DNA from: Ecdyonurus torrentis
Lineage: Eukaryota; Arthropoda; Insecta; Ephemeroptera; Heptageniidae
Direction: 5' to 3'
Assembly: GCA_949318235.1 (NCBI GenBank)
Contig: OX439136.1
Coordinates: forward strand, 4,925,172-4,989,171
DNA: 64,000 nt
Part shown: one piece after another, positions 26,235 through 36,948 of the stretch
How the letters are laid out: each line of letters starts with the position of its first letter
Position numbering within the stretch: the stretch's first letter is position 1
Notes under the pieces: model-generated
What the model was told of the DNA's origin: nothing
The model's input: only the letters and a program-made list of their open reading frames with translations
Database searches by the model: none
Position numbers and translations under genes: made by a program

Positions 26235-26492
26235 CATATCATGACGCCATAAGCCCTTACGGGGTAGACCAGGATGAATCCTTTCTAGTAAGAGGGCTTA
26301 CAATGATTAGTGGCTTCCCAGACCACAGGCTCTAACCTTAATACCACACTCCTCTGGGCTCCTAATACCAGACCTGTGCAGCTCGGACCACCAAATCTTA
26401 CGACGGCAGCACTCGCCACTATGGACGAGGTGGTCAAACTGCCTGGCCAATCTACGTATTGCAGTGGCAACGTACACATTGAAACACATTAA
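26235..26492. repeat. GC-richer block of unknown origin
   Basis: About 250 bases with near-balanced composition in a strongly AT-rich setting, containing TTACGGGGTAGACCAGGATG, CTCCTCTGGGCTCCTAATAC, ACGACGGCAGCACTCGCCAC and CAAACTGCCTGGCCAATC. Short frames exist on both strands but none shows a domain I know. It could be the 3' part of a non-LTR element, a SINE or a recently arrived fragment. I find no second copy in the window. Confidence 0.35.
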
Positions 26493-26621
26493 TATTTGAA
26501 GTAATATGAAGTAATATTTGATTTGAAATAATTAAAATTTATAAAATTATATAATGTTCGTTATGTTATATAAAATATTTTTAACACCAAGGAAGCATTT
26601 TGTAAGAATTATATACAAATA

Positions 26622-26626
<5 letters not shown>

Positions 26627-26662
<36 letters not shown>
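26627..26662. repeat. (TA)n microsatellite
   Basis: About 36 bases of TA repeats. Confidence 0.85.
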
Positions 26663-26665
<3 letters not shown>

Positions 26666-26993
26666 GGAAAGTAAATCTATTTATGAAAGTTATTTTCAAA
26701 TTTTATACATACGCAATAACGTGTCGAAAACAAACATCAATTATAATGAAATAAAATCAAATATAAATAATGTCTATTTCATAATATTAAAATAAATTTA
26801 ATTTTCCTACACTAACGTATAGCTTTAGAAATATGTGGTTGTATATAATAATTATTATATAAATATGTAATCAAATTTTACCACAATTATATATTTCAAT
26901 AATAATTTAAATTTGATATAATATTGAATATAAAATAGAAGTTTGTTATACATAATAACAAAAAACTATGTTATATGAATTTGTTATTATGTT

Positions 26994-27099
26994 GTACACT
27001 TCTACCGAATAAATCTGACAGAAGCGCTAATCTCTACAAATGTTAAATATATGGGGAATCTGTAACGCAAGCGGTCAGATTTATTCGGGAGAAGTGTAC
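26994..27099. mobile_element. short MITE with 26-bp inverted ends, family U
   Basis: GTACACTTCTACCGAATAAA at the left is mirrored by TTTATTCGGGAGAAGTGTAC at the right, total 106 bases. Single copy in the window. Flanking TA-rich sequence prevents a clear target-duplication call. Confidence 0.65.
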
Positions 27100-27217
27100 A
27101 AATTACAATATACTGGATAATAGTAAATTTTCATACTTAAAATTTTAAGAGTGGACGTTGGGAAGGTATATATTTCTTATTTTCAAAAGTTGACGCCAAA
27201 TTGTTTTTGGCTGATTT

Positions 27218-27693
27218 TCTGATAAAGAAGCAAGGTCCATATATTATAAGAGGTTAGTTGCTGCGAGAAAAGTTATGGCCAAGGTTAGAGGAATTCACCA
27301 AAGACGTCATATTACCGGGTGTATTTTGATTCACCTTATCAGTGACGTAACTGGTGAACGCGGCATCGTATTGGCTTAGAATCAAGTACATCCCTCACAA
27401 AATAAAATCAAATCGAGTTTTGTGCTGCGCTCAACCTCTTTATAAAGAAGCAAGTTCCATTATAATAAAGAGGTTGAGTGCAGCACAAAACTCGCACATT
27501 CAACTTTATTTTGCGATGGATTGTACTTTGTTCTAAGCCAATACGATGCCATTCACCAGTTACGTCACTGGTCAGGTGAACAAAGTTGCAAGTGGTGATA
27601 TTACGTCTTTGGTGAATTCCTTTAAGCTGCGTGACCTTGGCCAAAATTTTTCCCGGAGCATTTAACCTCTTATACATGAACCTTGATAAGAAA
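27218..27693. mobile_element. large foldback element, family T
   Basis: About 475-base palindrome. Outer arms: GATAAAGAAGCAAGGTCCAT, AGAGGTTAGTTGC, GGCCAAGG, GGAATTCACCAAAGACGT on the left, and ACGTCTTTGGTGAATTCC, CCTTGGCC, TTAACCTCTTATACATGAAC, CCTTGATAAG on the right. The centre is a second hairpin (GTGCTGCGCTCAACCTCTT against AAGAGGTTGAGTGCAGCAC) that repeats the terminal motif AAGAAGCAAGTTCC. Overlapping frames on both strands are caused by the symmetry. No transposase. Confidence 0.7.
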
Positions 27694-28091
27694 GTAATAT
27701 TATTAAAATTACGAGAAGGCTTACAATTTCAAAATTTAATTACGTAATATATTTTGTGTAGTTTCTCTCCCCCCTTCTTAACATTTTAATAAATTTGAAG
27801 TCTCATTTTTTAGTCTTAAGTAACGACAATAACAACAAATATTTTACAGCTTTTACAAATTTCAACTAAAATCAACACACTACACACTACCTCATTTTAA
27901 AGCTATAAAAATCATTTAAATATTTATCTTTTTATTTTTTTATTTTTTTTTTTTAAATCTGTAATACAAATTCAAGTAACAAAAAGCTACTTTCACGATG
28001 TAAGCAAGTTTCTCCATAAATCTAAATCATAACACATAAATAGGCAAAAATATTAAAATTTAGTTTAGCTTCAGTTTGGGGTGTGCATGGG

Positions 28092-28485
28092 TTAAAACCC
28101 TTGTCAACTTACTTTTTTATTATATAGAATACTAGATTGATAATTACCATACCTTATTATCCATGAATTAGACACCAACACGTTGATTTTGAATTTATTT
28201 TCATTTTGAATATTATATCACGTATCTGACGTCATAATGTACAGATGGGGCCGTGATAGGAGTAAAGAACTTGAGAGAGGAGCTTAAATTTATTACGTGA
28301 CCAGAGCGGTGACTCGGTGACTGTGATTGGCGGCGGTACATTGTGACGTCAGATACGTGATATAACAGTCAAAATGAAATAAATACAAAATCAACGTGGT
28401 GGTGTCTATATCATGGATAATAAGGTATGGTAATTATCAATCTAGTATTCTATATAATAAAAAAGTAAGTTGACAAGGGCTTTAA
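28092..28485. mobile_element. TTAA-type MITE, family G copy 2
   Basis: Outer ends TTAAAACCCTTGTCAACTTA and TAAGTTGACAAGGGCTTTAA; the symmetry continues through GATAATTACCATACCTTATT. Inside lies a second, GC-richer palindrome (about 28205-28366) with arms ATATCACGTATCTGACGTCA and TGACGTCAGATACGTGATAT. The whole may be one foldback element or an element carrying a nested one. Confidence 0.75.
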
Positions 28486-28685
28486 GTGTGAGAGTAGGTC
28501 AGACGTTTTATCAGGAATAAACCTCACCCTTTCATTTGTTATTTAACAAAAAAATGCCAACGTTACTTAATAAAGATTAATATTTTTTAATTTATGCAAG
28601 ACAAACATACTATGGCATATTTTAAAATTCATTAGTTTGATACAGAGTATTACTCTCAATGTGTAAAGTAGGAAATAACGTCAAG

Positions 28686-28686
<1 letters not shown>

Positions 28687-28720
<34 letters not shown>
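28687..28720. repeat. poly-A run
   Basis: About 34 consecutive A residues; no target duplication or retroposon body is seen next to it. Confidence 0.8.
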
Positions 28721-28722
<2 letters not shown>

Positions 28723-28900
28723 GCACTCATTCAAGTTTATGATTTGTCTTTTTCTACTCTATTTACCCACTCCACAGACAAAGTAATATAAACTTTGTAG
28801 TCTATTACCTTATTAATATGTCATACTTTAATTAACAAAAAGCTTCATTTAAATATATATTATTTAGTATAATAAAATTTCATAGAACTGTATTTCTACA

Positions 28901-29061
28901 TTAAAGCCCTTGTCAACTTACTTTTTTATCATTTAGAATACTAGATTAATAATTACCATACCTTATTATCCATATATTAGACACCATCACTTATTACCAT
29001 TACTGGTAATTATCAATCTAGTATTCTATACAATAAAAAAGTAAGTTGACAAGGCCTTTCA
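28901..29061. mobile_element. family G copy 3, short form
   Basis: TTAAAGCCCTTGTCAACTTA to AAGTTGACAAGGCCTTTC, only about 160 bases. It has both outer arms of family G but none of the inner palindrome found in copies 2 and 4. Confidence 0.75.
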
Positions 29062-29087
29062 GTTCTCGAGTAAAATTACGTATGATC

Positions 29088-29345
29088 TATAGGGTGTGTA
29101 CGCATGACGTCATTCTGAATACTTTTTGATGCTCTTCTTGAGTAATGAATAATTTTCCTCAGCATAGGACAAAAGTAGTTTTTTGTAATTTTCTTTGGAA
29201 AATTAGTTATTTTTCTTGCATTCTTGAAACACCAATTCAAATATTGCGATGTATTTTTAAACTAGCAAAATGTCATTTTCCCATACTGGCCCATGTTATT
29301 TATTGCTCGCACTTATAGCGTCGACTATAACATGAATACAACCAT
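29088..29345 (-). mobile_element. MITE-like element, family H copy 3 (reverse)
   Basis: Starts TATAGGGTGTGTACGCATGA followed by CGTCATTC, passes AAACTAGCAAAATGTCATTT and ends near GCGTCGACTATAACATGAAT. The final terminal bases are mutated. Confidence 0.65.
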
Positions 29346-29688
29346 CCAATATTTGCAAAAAATCTATGATTTTTTTAATAGATGTTATTAATTAATATTT
29401 AATAATCTTGTAAAAAATATTAATATACAATTAAAGAATAACAGTAATAATAAAAAGTATATATAATAATACATAATATGGGTAAACTTATTAAGAGCGT
29501 TGAAAATTAATTTGATAAAAGTTCTAAAATTTTAAATGAAAATGAGTTGGAATTAATTAAATATAAAGTTCTGAAAGGAGAGCGTCTTTAGGCTATTGAG
29601 CCGTAAATGTTTTCAATTACTTTATTGAATTTATATAATATAGTTTATAAATAGTTTTAACTATGGACGAGATGAATATTCATATTTA

Positions 29689-29865
29689 TATATCGCTGGC
29701 CGTGCGTCTAAATGGGGATAAAGCAATTTTCATGAACCGCGCGAGTGGTGAATATACAGTACACCGTTCACGGCCGCTGCGAGTGGCAAATAAGCTATGC
29801 TCAGAGCACATGACATATTCATGAAAATTGCCTTTTCCCCATTTAGACGCGCGGTCAGCGATATA
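29689..29865. mobile_element. MITE with 47-bp inverted arms, family O
   Basis: Left arm TATATCGCTGGCCGTGCGTC, then AAATGGGGATAAAGC, CAATTTTCATGAA; right arm TTCATGAAAATTG, then CCCCATTTAGACGCGCGGTC, AGCGATATA. Total 177 bases, single copy here. The middle is GC-rich (CACGGCCGCTGCGAG). Confidence 0.7.
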
Positions 29866-29974
29866 TGATATTACTGTAAACCACCAATATGTATATCAAA
29901 TAAAAAAATATATAAAAATTGCTTTTCATCTTTTAAGTCAACGAAAAAAAAAAAAACTTTAGAAAATCAAATTG

Positions 29975-30098
29975 TACAGCTCTGGCCAAAAGTTTAAGAA
30001 AGGGGCAGAGGTGGCTGCAGCGTTTTCCCATAAAGATAACATAGTGTGGTTGCGGGTTGCCTTTACAACCCGTTCTCAAACTTTTGGCCAGAGCTGTA
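29975..30098 (+). mobile_element. Tc1/mariner-like MITE, family I copy 2
   Basis: TA-flanked, 124 bases, ends CAGCTCTGGCCAAAAGTTTA and AAACTTTTGGCCAGAGCTG. Interior AAAGATAACATAGTGTGG and GCGGGTTGCC matches the other copies. Confidence 0.75.
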
Positions 30099-30593
30099 CC
30101 GTACATTAAAATGCCTTTACAATGACATTTTACAAAATTGAGTAATTCATGAATTGTAATAGAACTTTACAAAATCAAGAACTATATTATCTAAAAGTAT
30201 TTTAACATAATATATTCTATAATTTTGCAATAGGTTGTTTAAGGTGGTCTTTATATCCGTCAAAGGTCACTTTTTTATTACTATTCCAAACTTTAACATG
30301 ACCAAAGCACTTATATTATTATCTGATTTACATAATAATATATCTAAATTATATAATGATTTTGGCATTACATGCAAGTAAAACTAAATTTTGGAGCCAA
30401 AGATATATATAGATATCTATATGTATACGTAAGAGAATAATAATAATATGCACTTTAAAATAAGATAAAATGTAAATGAGTTAAAGTCCACTAGGAATTT
30501 TACTTGGCAACTTATACCAAAGTTCCCGCCCAAACCATTTTATCGACCCTTTTCAATTCTATTTTCAAATTGATTCCACAGAGTAAAATCCGC

Positions 30594-30639
<46 letters not shown>

Positions 30640-31253
30640 CCTTTTATCCATCTATCTTTTCTTACTTGCTATAGTAAATCTACCTGCTATCCTAAGCTTC
30701 AATGTAGTCCAGATTTTTTTATATTTTATTTCTATTCAAATATAATATAGTCGTTAATAAAAAAAAAATTATGCTTTGTAGCTTGTTCATGTAATCGTTA
30801 AAGATTTTCTCCCCGGTTATTTTTGTAAAATTCAAATGTAATTTTCAATTTATATATTCTTAAGAAATATATTAATTTATTTTCTATTTATAAAAGCAGT
30901 TCGAAAATTTATTTTTAAAACTTTTTTGTGATGAAATATAATCATTAAAAAAATTATTATTATTATTTCGACCATTTTTTTTCTTCGTCAAATTAGAAAG
31001 TGTTTAAGCATGACACTGATTTTTTTATTTAAAAATATATCAGCGCTATATTTTCAAAAATATTGCTGTGACAGTTGAGCAAAAATACAGATTTTTTGCA
31101 AAACAAACAGGTATTTGTATTTGTTTGTTCTGTAAAGACTGCTGAATGAATTGTTTCAAATCAAAATATCGTCTTTTTGCTTCGTTTAATGTATCCTACA
31201 AGTTATGAAATTAGTTGGTCATATCTGTAAAGCCGGTTGCATGAATTACAGGG
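30099..31253. other. AT-rich spacer
   Basis: Holds (CT)n at 30597-30638. No coding frame or shared repeat is supported. Confidence 0.5.
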
Positions 31254-31311
31254 GTTTTGCTATTTGAAAGTAAAAATTATATAATATATATATGTAGATC
31301 TGATATTTGTG

Positions 31312-31614
31312 TATAGGGTATATGTATTCATGTTAAAGTTGGCACCATGTTGGATCACTCAATAACATAGGCTGCATAGGAAAATTACTCATTTTTCCAG
31401 TTTAAAAATATTAAGCAATATTTTTGAGAGCATTAATTCTGTTAATAGCTTGAATTAGTATCTTAAATATCTGAGAAAAATAATAATAACAAAAGGTAAC
31501 CAATTTGTCAAAGAAAATAGCTAAAAATGAAGTCCTATGCTGAGCAATGTTATTCATTGCTAAAATATGGCATTCAAGCGTATTAGATATGACTTCATTC
31601 GCATACACCCTATA
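31312..31614 (+). mobile_element. MITE-like element, family H copy 4
   Basis: TATAGGGTATATGTATTCAT at the left, GACTTCATTCGCATACACCC then TATA at the right. Interior TTACTCATTTTTCCAGTTTA, GAGAGCATTAATTCTGTTAA. A further 55 bases to the left (from about 31254) are shared with copy 8 at 62376. Confidence 0.75.
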
Positions 31615-31617
31615 TCA

Positions 31618-31933
31618 TTAAAGGCGTAGAACATTTTGAACAAAAAAGTTGTGTAATATCCTAACAAACCTGAAAATTAACGTTGATTTGGCCGAAGTCA
31701 TTGATTTCTAATTTATTTTCCATTCACAAAATGACACTGACGGTCACTGACGTCACAGCTCGCCCGGTTTACGCGCGCGAAAAACAAGCGAGCCGTGACG
31801 TCAGTGACCGCCAGCAGCATTTTGCGAATGGAAAATAAATTAAAAATCAATGACTCCGGCCAAATCAACGTTGATTTTTAGGTTTGTTAGAATATTACAC
31901 AACTTTTTTGTTCAAGGTGTTCTACGACTTTAA
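31618..31933. mobile_element. TTAA-type MITE, family B copy 3
   Basis: Full palindrome: TTAAAGGCGTAGAACATTTT at the left and GGTGTTCTACGACTTTAA at the right. The centre is especially symmetric, with CTGACGTCACAGCTCGCC and GCGAGCCGTGACGTCAG. It begins 3 bases after family H copy 4 ends. Confidence 0.8.
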
Positions 31934-32492
31934 GTATTAAATCTAATTTGTAATTATATTGTTTAAAAGTTGAATTATCTTTAATCTAACTGAATTTAGA
32001 TTTAATAAAATACATGCATGGTTATATTATACTGACGCATATTTCCTGGTCTGATCTATAAATAAATATATTTGGAATATAAATTGGACTGTAGATAAGA
32101 TAGAGAGGTCAAACTTATTATATATTTTCACGTCAGGACGGAATATTCGTGAACTAACTGTTATAATACATTAAGTTTACTTAGCTATGAGCCGAGGTGT
32201 TGCAAAATTGCAGGAATTACAGTTTGAATCCTATCATTGGAAAAGTTTTTTTTTTTTTTGGGGTTTATATAAGGCTTGAAGTAAACCAACAAATATAAAT
32301 TTGGAAACAGTAATATTCCTTAATTTTATTAAACACGGGGAAAAAAATGTACTAAATGGCAGATACGTAAATCCTCTAAATTTCAATGTATATTTTAGTT
32401 CAAACAGGTATTTATATACTACAATAATATCTATATACCTATTTCAATTTACAGTATTGATGTTACTGCCAATAGTATACCAATTTTTTTCC
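31934..32492. other. AT-rich intronic or intergenic spacer
   Basis: No shared repeat or credible coding frame. If the minus-strand gene continues to the left, this belongs to its intron. Confidence 0.45.
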
Positions 32493-32782
32493 TTCAAGGA
32501 ATAGACCAAAAGAAATCACAAATCACTTGATAAGACTTACATAAATAGCTTTAGTTTAAATCAAAATCCCATTTAAGCGCCGTAGCAGTGATCAGAAAAT
32601 GACGCCATATTTACCCCTACAACATTGTCATAATATATAATAATTTTTGCCTGCTTTTGAAGTCATAATTTACAGTATTTTCACGCTCTCTTGTTGGGCT
32701 ATATTTACATTCTGGTAAACATAATCATCATATTTGGAGATACCATTAACGACATTTGTTTCATTGTGGTCTATGACTTTAA
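32493..32782 (+). mobile_element. TTAA-type MITE, family A copy 5
   Basis: Left end TTCAAGGAATAGACCAAAAG, right end GTGGTCTATGACTTTAA, with CCGTAGCAGTGATCAGAAAA and CTCTCTTGTTGGGCTATATT inside. It ends 15 bases from the splice donor of the neighbouring minus-strand exon, so it lies in that gene's intron. Confidence 0.75.
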
Positions 32783-32803
32783 AAGACATAAGGCAGTACT
32801 TAC

Positions 32804-33055
32804 CAGTACTTTCAGTGCCGGACACATCAGGACATGCTTGATAACGAAGTAACAATCTTGAGTCCTCTGTACAAGAGTCCACACTACTTGGTGGACTCTT
32901 ACATTCACCATGACCTCTGTTGTAAGAGAAGGTAAATGGTCCACGGAATGGACACGGAACAGGACTTGCTTCTACTCGGAACATCGAGTAAAGTAGCGCG
33001 TCACCGGTGATCAGGGAACATAAATTTGGAAGTGCTTCACGAGAATGGCAGTATG
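32804..33055 (-). CDS. internal exon of a conserved cysteine-rich secreted/extracellular protein
   Basis: A 252-base minus-strand exon. Acceptor TTCTATATTTCAG precedes base 33055 and donor GTAAGT follows base 32804 (32803-32798). It enters two bases before a codon boundary and leaves after one base, so it is a symmetric phase-1 exon of 84 codons. It contains SLITGDALLYSMFR, CPFRGPFTFSYNRGHGEC, an SSVDSCTEDS stretch and SRLLLRYQACPDVSGTES. Five cysteines here and in the previous exon suggest disulfide-bonded extracellular domains. From memory this resembles the uncharacterised protostome proteins filed in Pfam around DUF7042-DUF7045; function is unknown. It joins in phase to the exon at 34393-34460. 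The next exon, expected to continue past GTEST, was not found in the window. Confidence 0.8.
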
Positions 33056-33111
33056 CTGAAATATAGAACAATTATATTAGTAAGAATGCTTCATTATCAG
33101 TAGATTATTAC

Positions 33112-33506
33112 TTAAAGTAGAACGTGACCGACTTGGACCGGAAATCGTCAAAAGAAGAACTATTTTCACAATAATTCTTTGTACATTATTTATTTCCAAC
33201 AAAACAAACACTACAATTTGCAAATAAAATTGAGTAAATTTAAAATATATTTTAATGTTCCAAAAAAAAAATTATTTAATAATATTTTTAATTAAAAAAA
33301 AAATTAATTTGACTAAAATTTGTCGCTAAAATTTGAATTTCCACATTTATATGTTATCTTTAAAGTGGAATAACTTAAATATTTGATCGAGTTTTTACAT
33401 GTTTGAAGTTTTTAACTTTTAAGTAACATTTCTTCTTTATTTTGTGTTTATGTTATAATTCACGACCGTTTAGTTTGCGAGATATCAGTCGGTCACCTAC
33501 CCCCTT
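33112..33506 (+). mobile_element. TTAA-type MITE, family M copy 1
   Basis: TTAAAGTAGAACGTGACCGA at the left, CGGTCACCTACCCCCTTGA at the right. Interior ACTTGGACCGGAAATCGTCA, AAAGAAGAACTATTTTCACA and TTTAGTTTGCGAGATATCAG matches copy 2 at 46231-46594. It lies in the intron between the two recognised exons, 57 bases before the acceptor. Confidence 0.7.
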
Positions 33507-34392
33507 GAGTATACTAAAATTAATACTTTTATATTATATTCTGAAAGAGCTTTATTATATTATTAATATTATTGTAAGGAATTATTATGCAATTATTATA
33601 ATATTATTATAAAAGTGACCTCTTATGTCATCTCAATAAAAATAGTTTATTATTATTATTATTTACTAATTATTTCACTATTATTTATTATTTAATCAAG
33701 TCTATTATTTCTCTAAAGATAATTTGAAAGTGAATATTTTACAATCCCTATACATACAATAGAACTGCGCCAAAATAACTATTGGCAAGAGATTTTTACC
33801 ATTTTCTGCTGCTACTTAAAAAAAAAGTAATAATAATAAAAAAACTTTCAAAATAATTTAAATAAAAAAGACAATGATATTTATATAAATATATAATATA
33901 AATATTATGCTATTTGTTATATTCAAGATGTATTAAATTTAATTAAAAAGTTCATGTTATATTTAAATTTATGATCGTAAATGTTTTGAAACATTTTTTT
34001 TTACCAGTACGATTTTACTGATATATAACTATCAAGTGGGGTGATTTAGGACAAATTTTCAAAAATTATTTACGCTTAAAAAACAAACACGAAACAAAAA
34101 CTTAAGTGAAGCCTGATTTTTGCACTATTTTTAATCCCCCCCCCCTTCTTTTACTAAAGGGTGAAAGTCACTACATTTGAGGGTATATTATTTAAACACA
34201 AATCTATTTAATTTACAATTTAACCATAAATTATTTATTTCTTTGAATATCTTAATGATTAACAATAAAAATAAAAGAATATAAACTTATACTTGAGAAC
34301 TAAATTTAGATTAAGCTAATAGTTCTTATAGCTCACAGTTTTTATACATGAATAATGTAACAATTTTTGCTTGTGATTAATATTCTACTTAC

Positions 34393-34460
34393 TTTCTTTA
34401 TACTGCAAAACATTGGGATGTTTTTCATGGATAACTACACAACGATAGCACAACCCTTTG
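34393..34460 (-). CDS. small internal exon of the same cysteine-rich protein
   Basis: A 68-base minus-strand exon bounded by acceptor GTGTTTCAG (34461-34463 is the CAG) and donor GTAAGT (34392-34387). It enters in the last base of a codon, codes for KGLCYRCVVIHEKH followed by PNVLQYKE, and ends after one base. Joining it to the exon at 33055 restores a threonine codon and gives QYKETYCHSREALPN, with no stop and matching phases. The intron between is 1332 bases up to 34387-34392. Two cysteines two residues apart (CYRC) fit the same extracellular family. The exon is too short to stand out as a frame; the splice sites and joined phase carry the call. The upstream exon, with the signal peptide, was not found. 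Confidence 0.75.
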
Positions 34461-35298
34461 CTGAAACACACAGAACAAAATAAATATTAGATTTATAATG
34501 AAATAATTGCAACAACAAAAAATTCACTTATTTTTCTAGTAAAAATCAAACAAAACAAAACAGCAACAATAACAACTTAAAAATAAAAATGTGCTAGCTT
34601 AAAACTGCAAGACTTTTGGTTGTTTGGCACTCTAGGATAAAAGTACTTGTTCTAAACACTTGTAGTAGAATTCATGTAATTCCCAAGTACCAAAAAAAAA
34701 AAAAAAAAAAAAAAAAGCATTTTGTCAAGTACTGTACATTTTCATTAAATTTCAAGAACAACAAAAATCGCACGTTTCCTGCCCTTTGCCAGCACTTGAC
34801 CCTCACTAAAATGTGCATGAAAAGTACTTGAGGATGAGTGACATAAAAATATAGGTTACGAACAGATTGTCATAGAAAATTTTATTATTTACCTTTACTG
34901 TTCATGTTACTTGGTTATATTAAAATATAATGAAGAAATACTCTGACAAGTATACACTGTTTAAAGAAAGTCAGAGGACCATTGTAAGTGGGTTTGTACC
35001 TTTTTTGGACTCTAATAAAAACCATTTATTATTATTATTATTATTTACTCATAAGAGAGTAAAATTTTCTATGACATTGCAAAATTGAGCAAAAACATAC
35101 TGGGTATGTAAATATGAAATATAATAATATGTTTGCTATGAAATTGTCTTAAAAACCATACTATAGCCAGCCTAAAACTAGAAAAGAGATGTTTTCAGTC
35201 GGATGTATCTATTTTTTATATATTTTTTTATAGATTCTAAATAAAGAACAAAATATCAATTTTGTATGTTATGTTAATGATCGATACGATTGCACCGA
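34461..35298. other. AT-rich, probably intronic spacer
   Basis: Includes a poly-A run at 34692-34716 and an (ATT)n stretch near 35031-35045. No further exon of the minus-strand gene could be recognised. Confidence 0.45.
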
Positions 35299-35432
35299 CA
35301 AGCCTGCCTATAGATGTTTACACGGTTTCTCTAGGCTGTCATGGCGAATGCCGAGCTATGTACTTAAGTCGTGGTCGGCTCGTGTGTGCTTTTCTATTAA
35401 TTGGAAAGTCCTTATCTGTCGATAATACAATG
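35299..35432 (-). repeat. interspersed repeat, family Z copy 2
   Basis: Inverse of the block at 3328-3496: AGCCTGCCTATAGATGTTTA, CACGG, CTGTCATGGCGAATGC and finally CGATAATACAATG. More GC than its surroundings (CGTGGTCGGCTCGTGTGTGC). Confidence 0.5.
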
Positions 35433-35765
35433 TCTTGACTTGGACTGATTGGTGTAGCACAATAACATATTATGGCATGCAAAAAAAAAAAAAAAAAAAG
35501 AAGAAAAAAGTGTAGTATAATATTAAAGCTAATACGTATAAATTTAATTCTAAATTCTTAATTACAAGTATGTAATTACATCCGGCTGAAACTATTTTCT
35601 TTCTAATTTTGAAAAGGCTTCATACCAAGGTCTATACTTGGCTTTATACCTTTATACATATATAGATATAAAATTAAAACCAATTAAATGGATTATTAAA
35701 GAGAAAGTTTGCTACAAACATTTTTTACGTTAGTTCGATATAGCTATTCTGTATGCACTCTGTCT

Positions 35766-36246
35766 TTAGTATGTATGTATTCATGTGAAATTCAACGCCA
35801 TCATCCAATAATATGGACCGGTATAGGAAAATTACTCATTTTGCCAGTATAAATTTTATATATACATAGTGTATAAATATGCTTTTAAAAAAAATACTAA
35901 AAACTTTATTTCGCAAGAATGAAAGTCTGACCCGGACTTTTTTTTCCTTCAAATTTCGGGTCCCGGACCCGTCAAATATTTTTAGGTCCGCAGACCCGTC
36001 CAAAATCTAGGGTCCCGGGTCTAAGTTCGAACTCCTGATAAAAGTACTATAAATCAATAGTTTTGAGAGCATTGCTGCTATTAATAGGTTGAATTAGTAC
36101 CTCAAGTAAGTGAAAATTTTTTAAACCCTATTTGCAAAAGAAAATATTCAAAAAAAAAAGTTTGCAATATGCTGATAAATGTTATTCATTGATACAGTAT
36201 GGCGTTGAAGCGCATTTAGTATGACGTCATGAAGATACACCCTATA
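35766..36246 (+). mobile_element. MITE-like element, family H copy 5, with an insertion
   Basis: Left part TATGTATTCATGTGAAATTC, AACGCCATCATCC and ACTCATTTTGCCAGTATAAA; right part TTTTGAGAGCATTGCTGCTA and TATGACGTCATGAAGATACA with CCCTATA. About 185 bases at roughly 35852-36038 are foreign to the family and contain CCGGACCCG/GGTCCCGGGTC words and GTTCGAACTCCTGA, which resembles the right end of the hAT-like element at 10688-11171. Confidence 0.65.
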
Positions 36247-36611
36247 CTGTCTGTAAATTCACTGTATGAAATCTATATTGATTAGATAAACATTTTCTCA
36301 TAATTTCCATTCAAATAGATATAATATCTATTATACCAGTTAGATATAGTGTGAGTATGATAGGATATTATATTATATCGTTTGAAATTGATTTCTGAAT
36401 ATCCGCAGCTTATTTTCATACTAAAGGCATACAGCAATTAGAACTCTATAATGTGAATGTGGCATTTATATAGATGATTATAGAGAAGTACTCAAAATTA
36501 AGCCGTATTTACACGGATGATTGATTTTTAGCAATACATATAAATAAATTACATGACGTATAGTGTTAATGTTGCTAGTTGAAATTGAGTAAATAATTAT
36601 AATGTATATGT

Positions 36612-36735
36612 CATCAATATTGCAGTCTCGAGTTCGATACCCAAAATACTATAACGACAATTTTAAAACTATAAACTAAACAAACTATAAATATAAAGAT
36701 ATCTTGATATTTAAAATATCGCCCTGAACTGAGTA
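36612..36735 (+). repeat. family W fragment (copy 2)
   Basis: ATCAATATTGCAGTCTCGAG, TTCGATACCCAAAATACTAT matches the left end of copy 3 at 37078. The rest of the element is missing or replaced by the next insertion. Confidence 0.5.
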
Positions 36736-36737
36736 AA

Positions 36738-36939
36738 TACAGTCAACCAGGGTGACTTTGAACGCCCGGGGTGACTTTGAACACCCATTTATCTCTACTT
36801 TGGGCACTCATTTCAAAATTTTGAAACATCTCGTTAAGATAAAAATTAAATTTGAACAAAAGTAAGATTCTTCAAATTTCTAAAATGAGGTCCCAAGACA
36901 GAGATAATTGGGTGTTTAAAGTCACCCCAGTTGACTGTA
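36738..36939. mobile_element. TA-flanked MITE, family V
   Basis: TA on both sides; ends CAGTCAACCAGGGTGACTTT and AAAGTCACCCCAGTTGACTG. The inverted repeat continues through ACACCCATTTATCTCT. A 15-base piece (GGTGACTTTGAAC plus flanks) is duplicated in tandem in the left arm. TA duplication suggests a Tc1/mariner-type origin. Confidence 0.7.
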
Positions 36940-36948
36940 ATTCTAATG

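Noticed and set aside
27354..27677. Overlapping frames on both strands
   Set aside because: They lie in the T palindrome and show no coding signal beyond it.
30661..30720. Possible minus-strand exon near a CTTACTT donor-like site
   Set aside because: The short open stretch has no recognisable similarity to the cysteine-rich protein and its phase cannot be tested.
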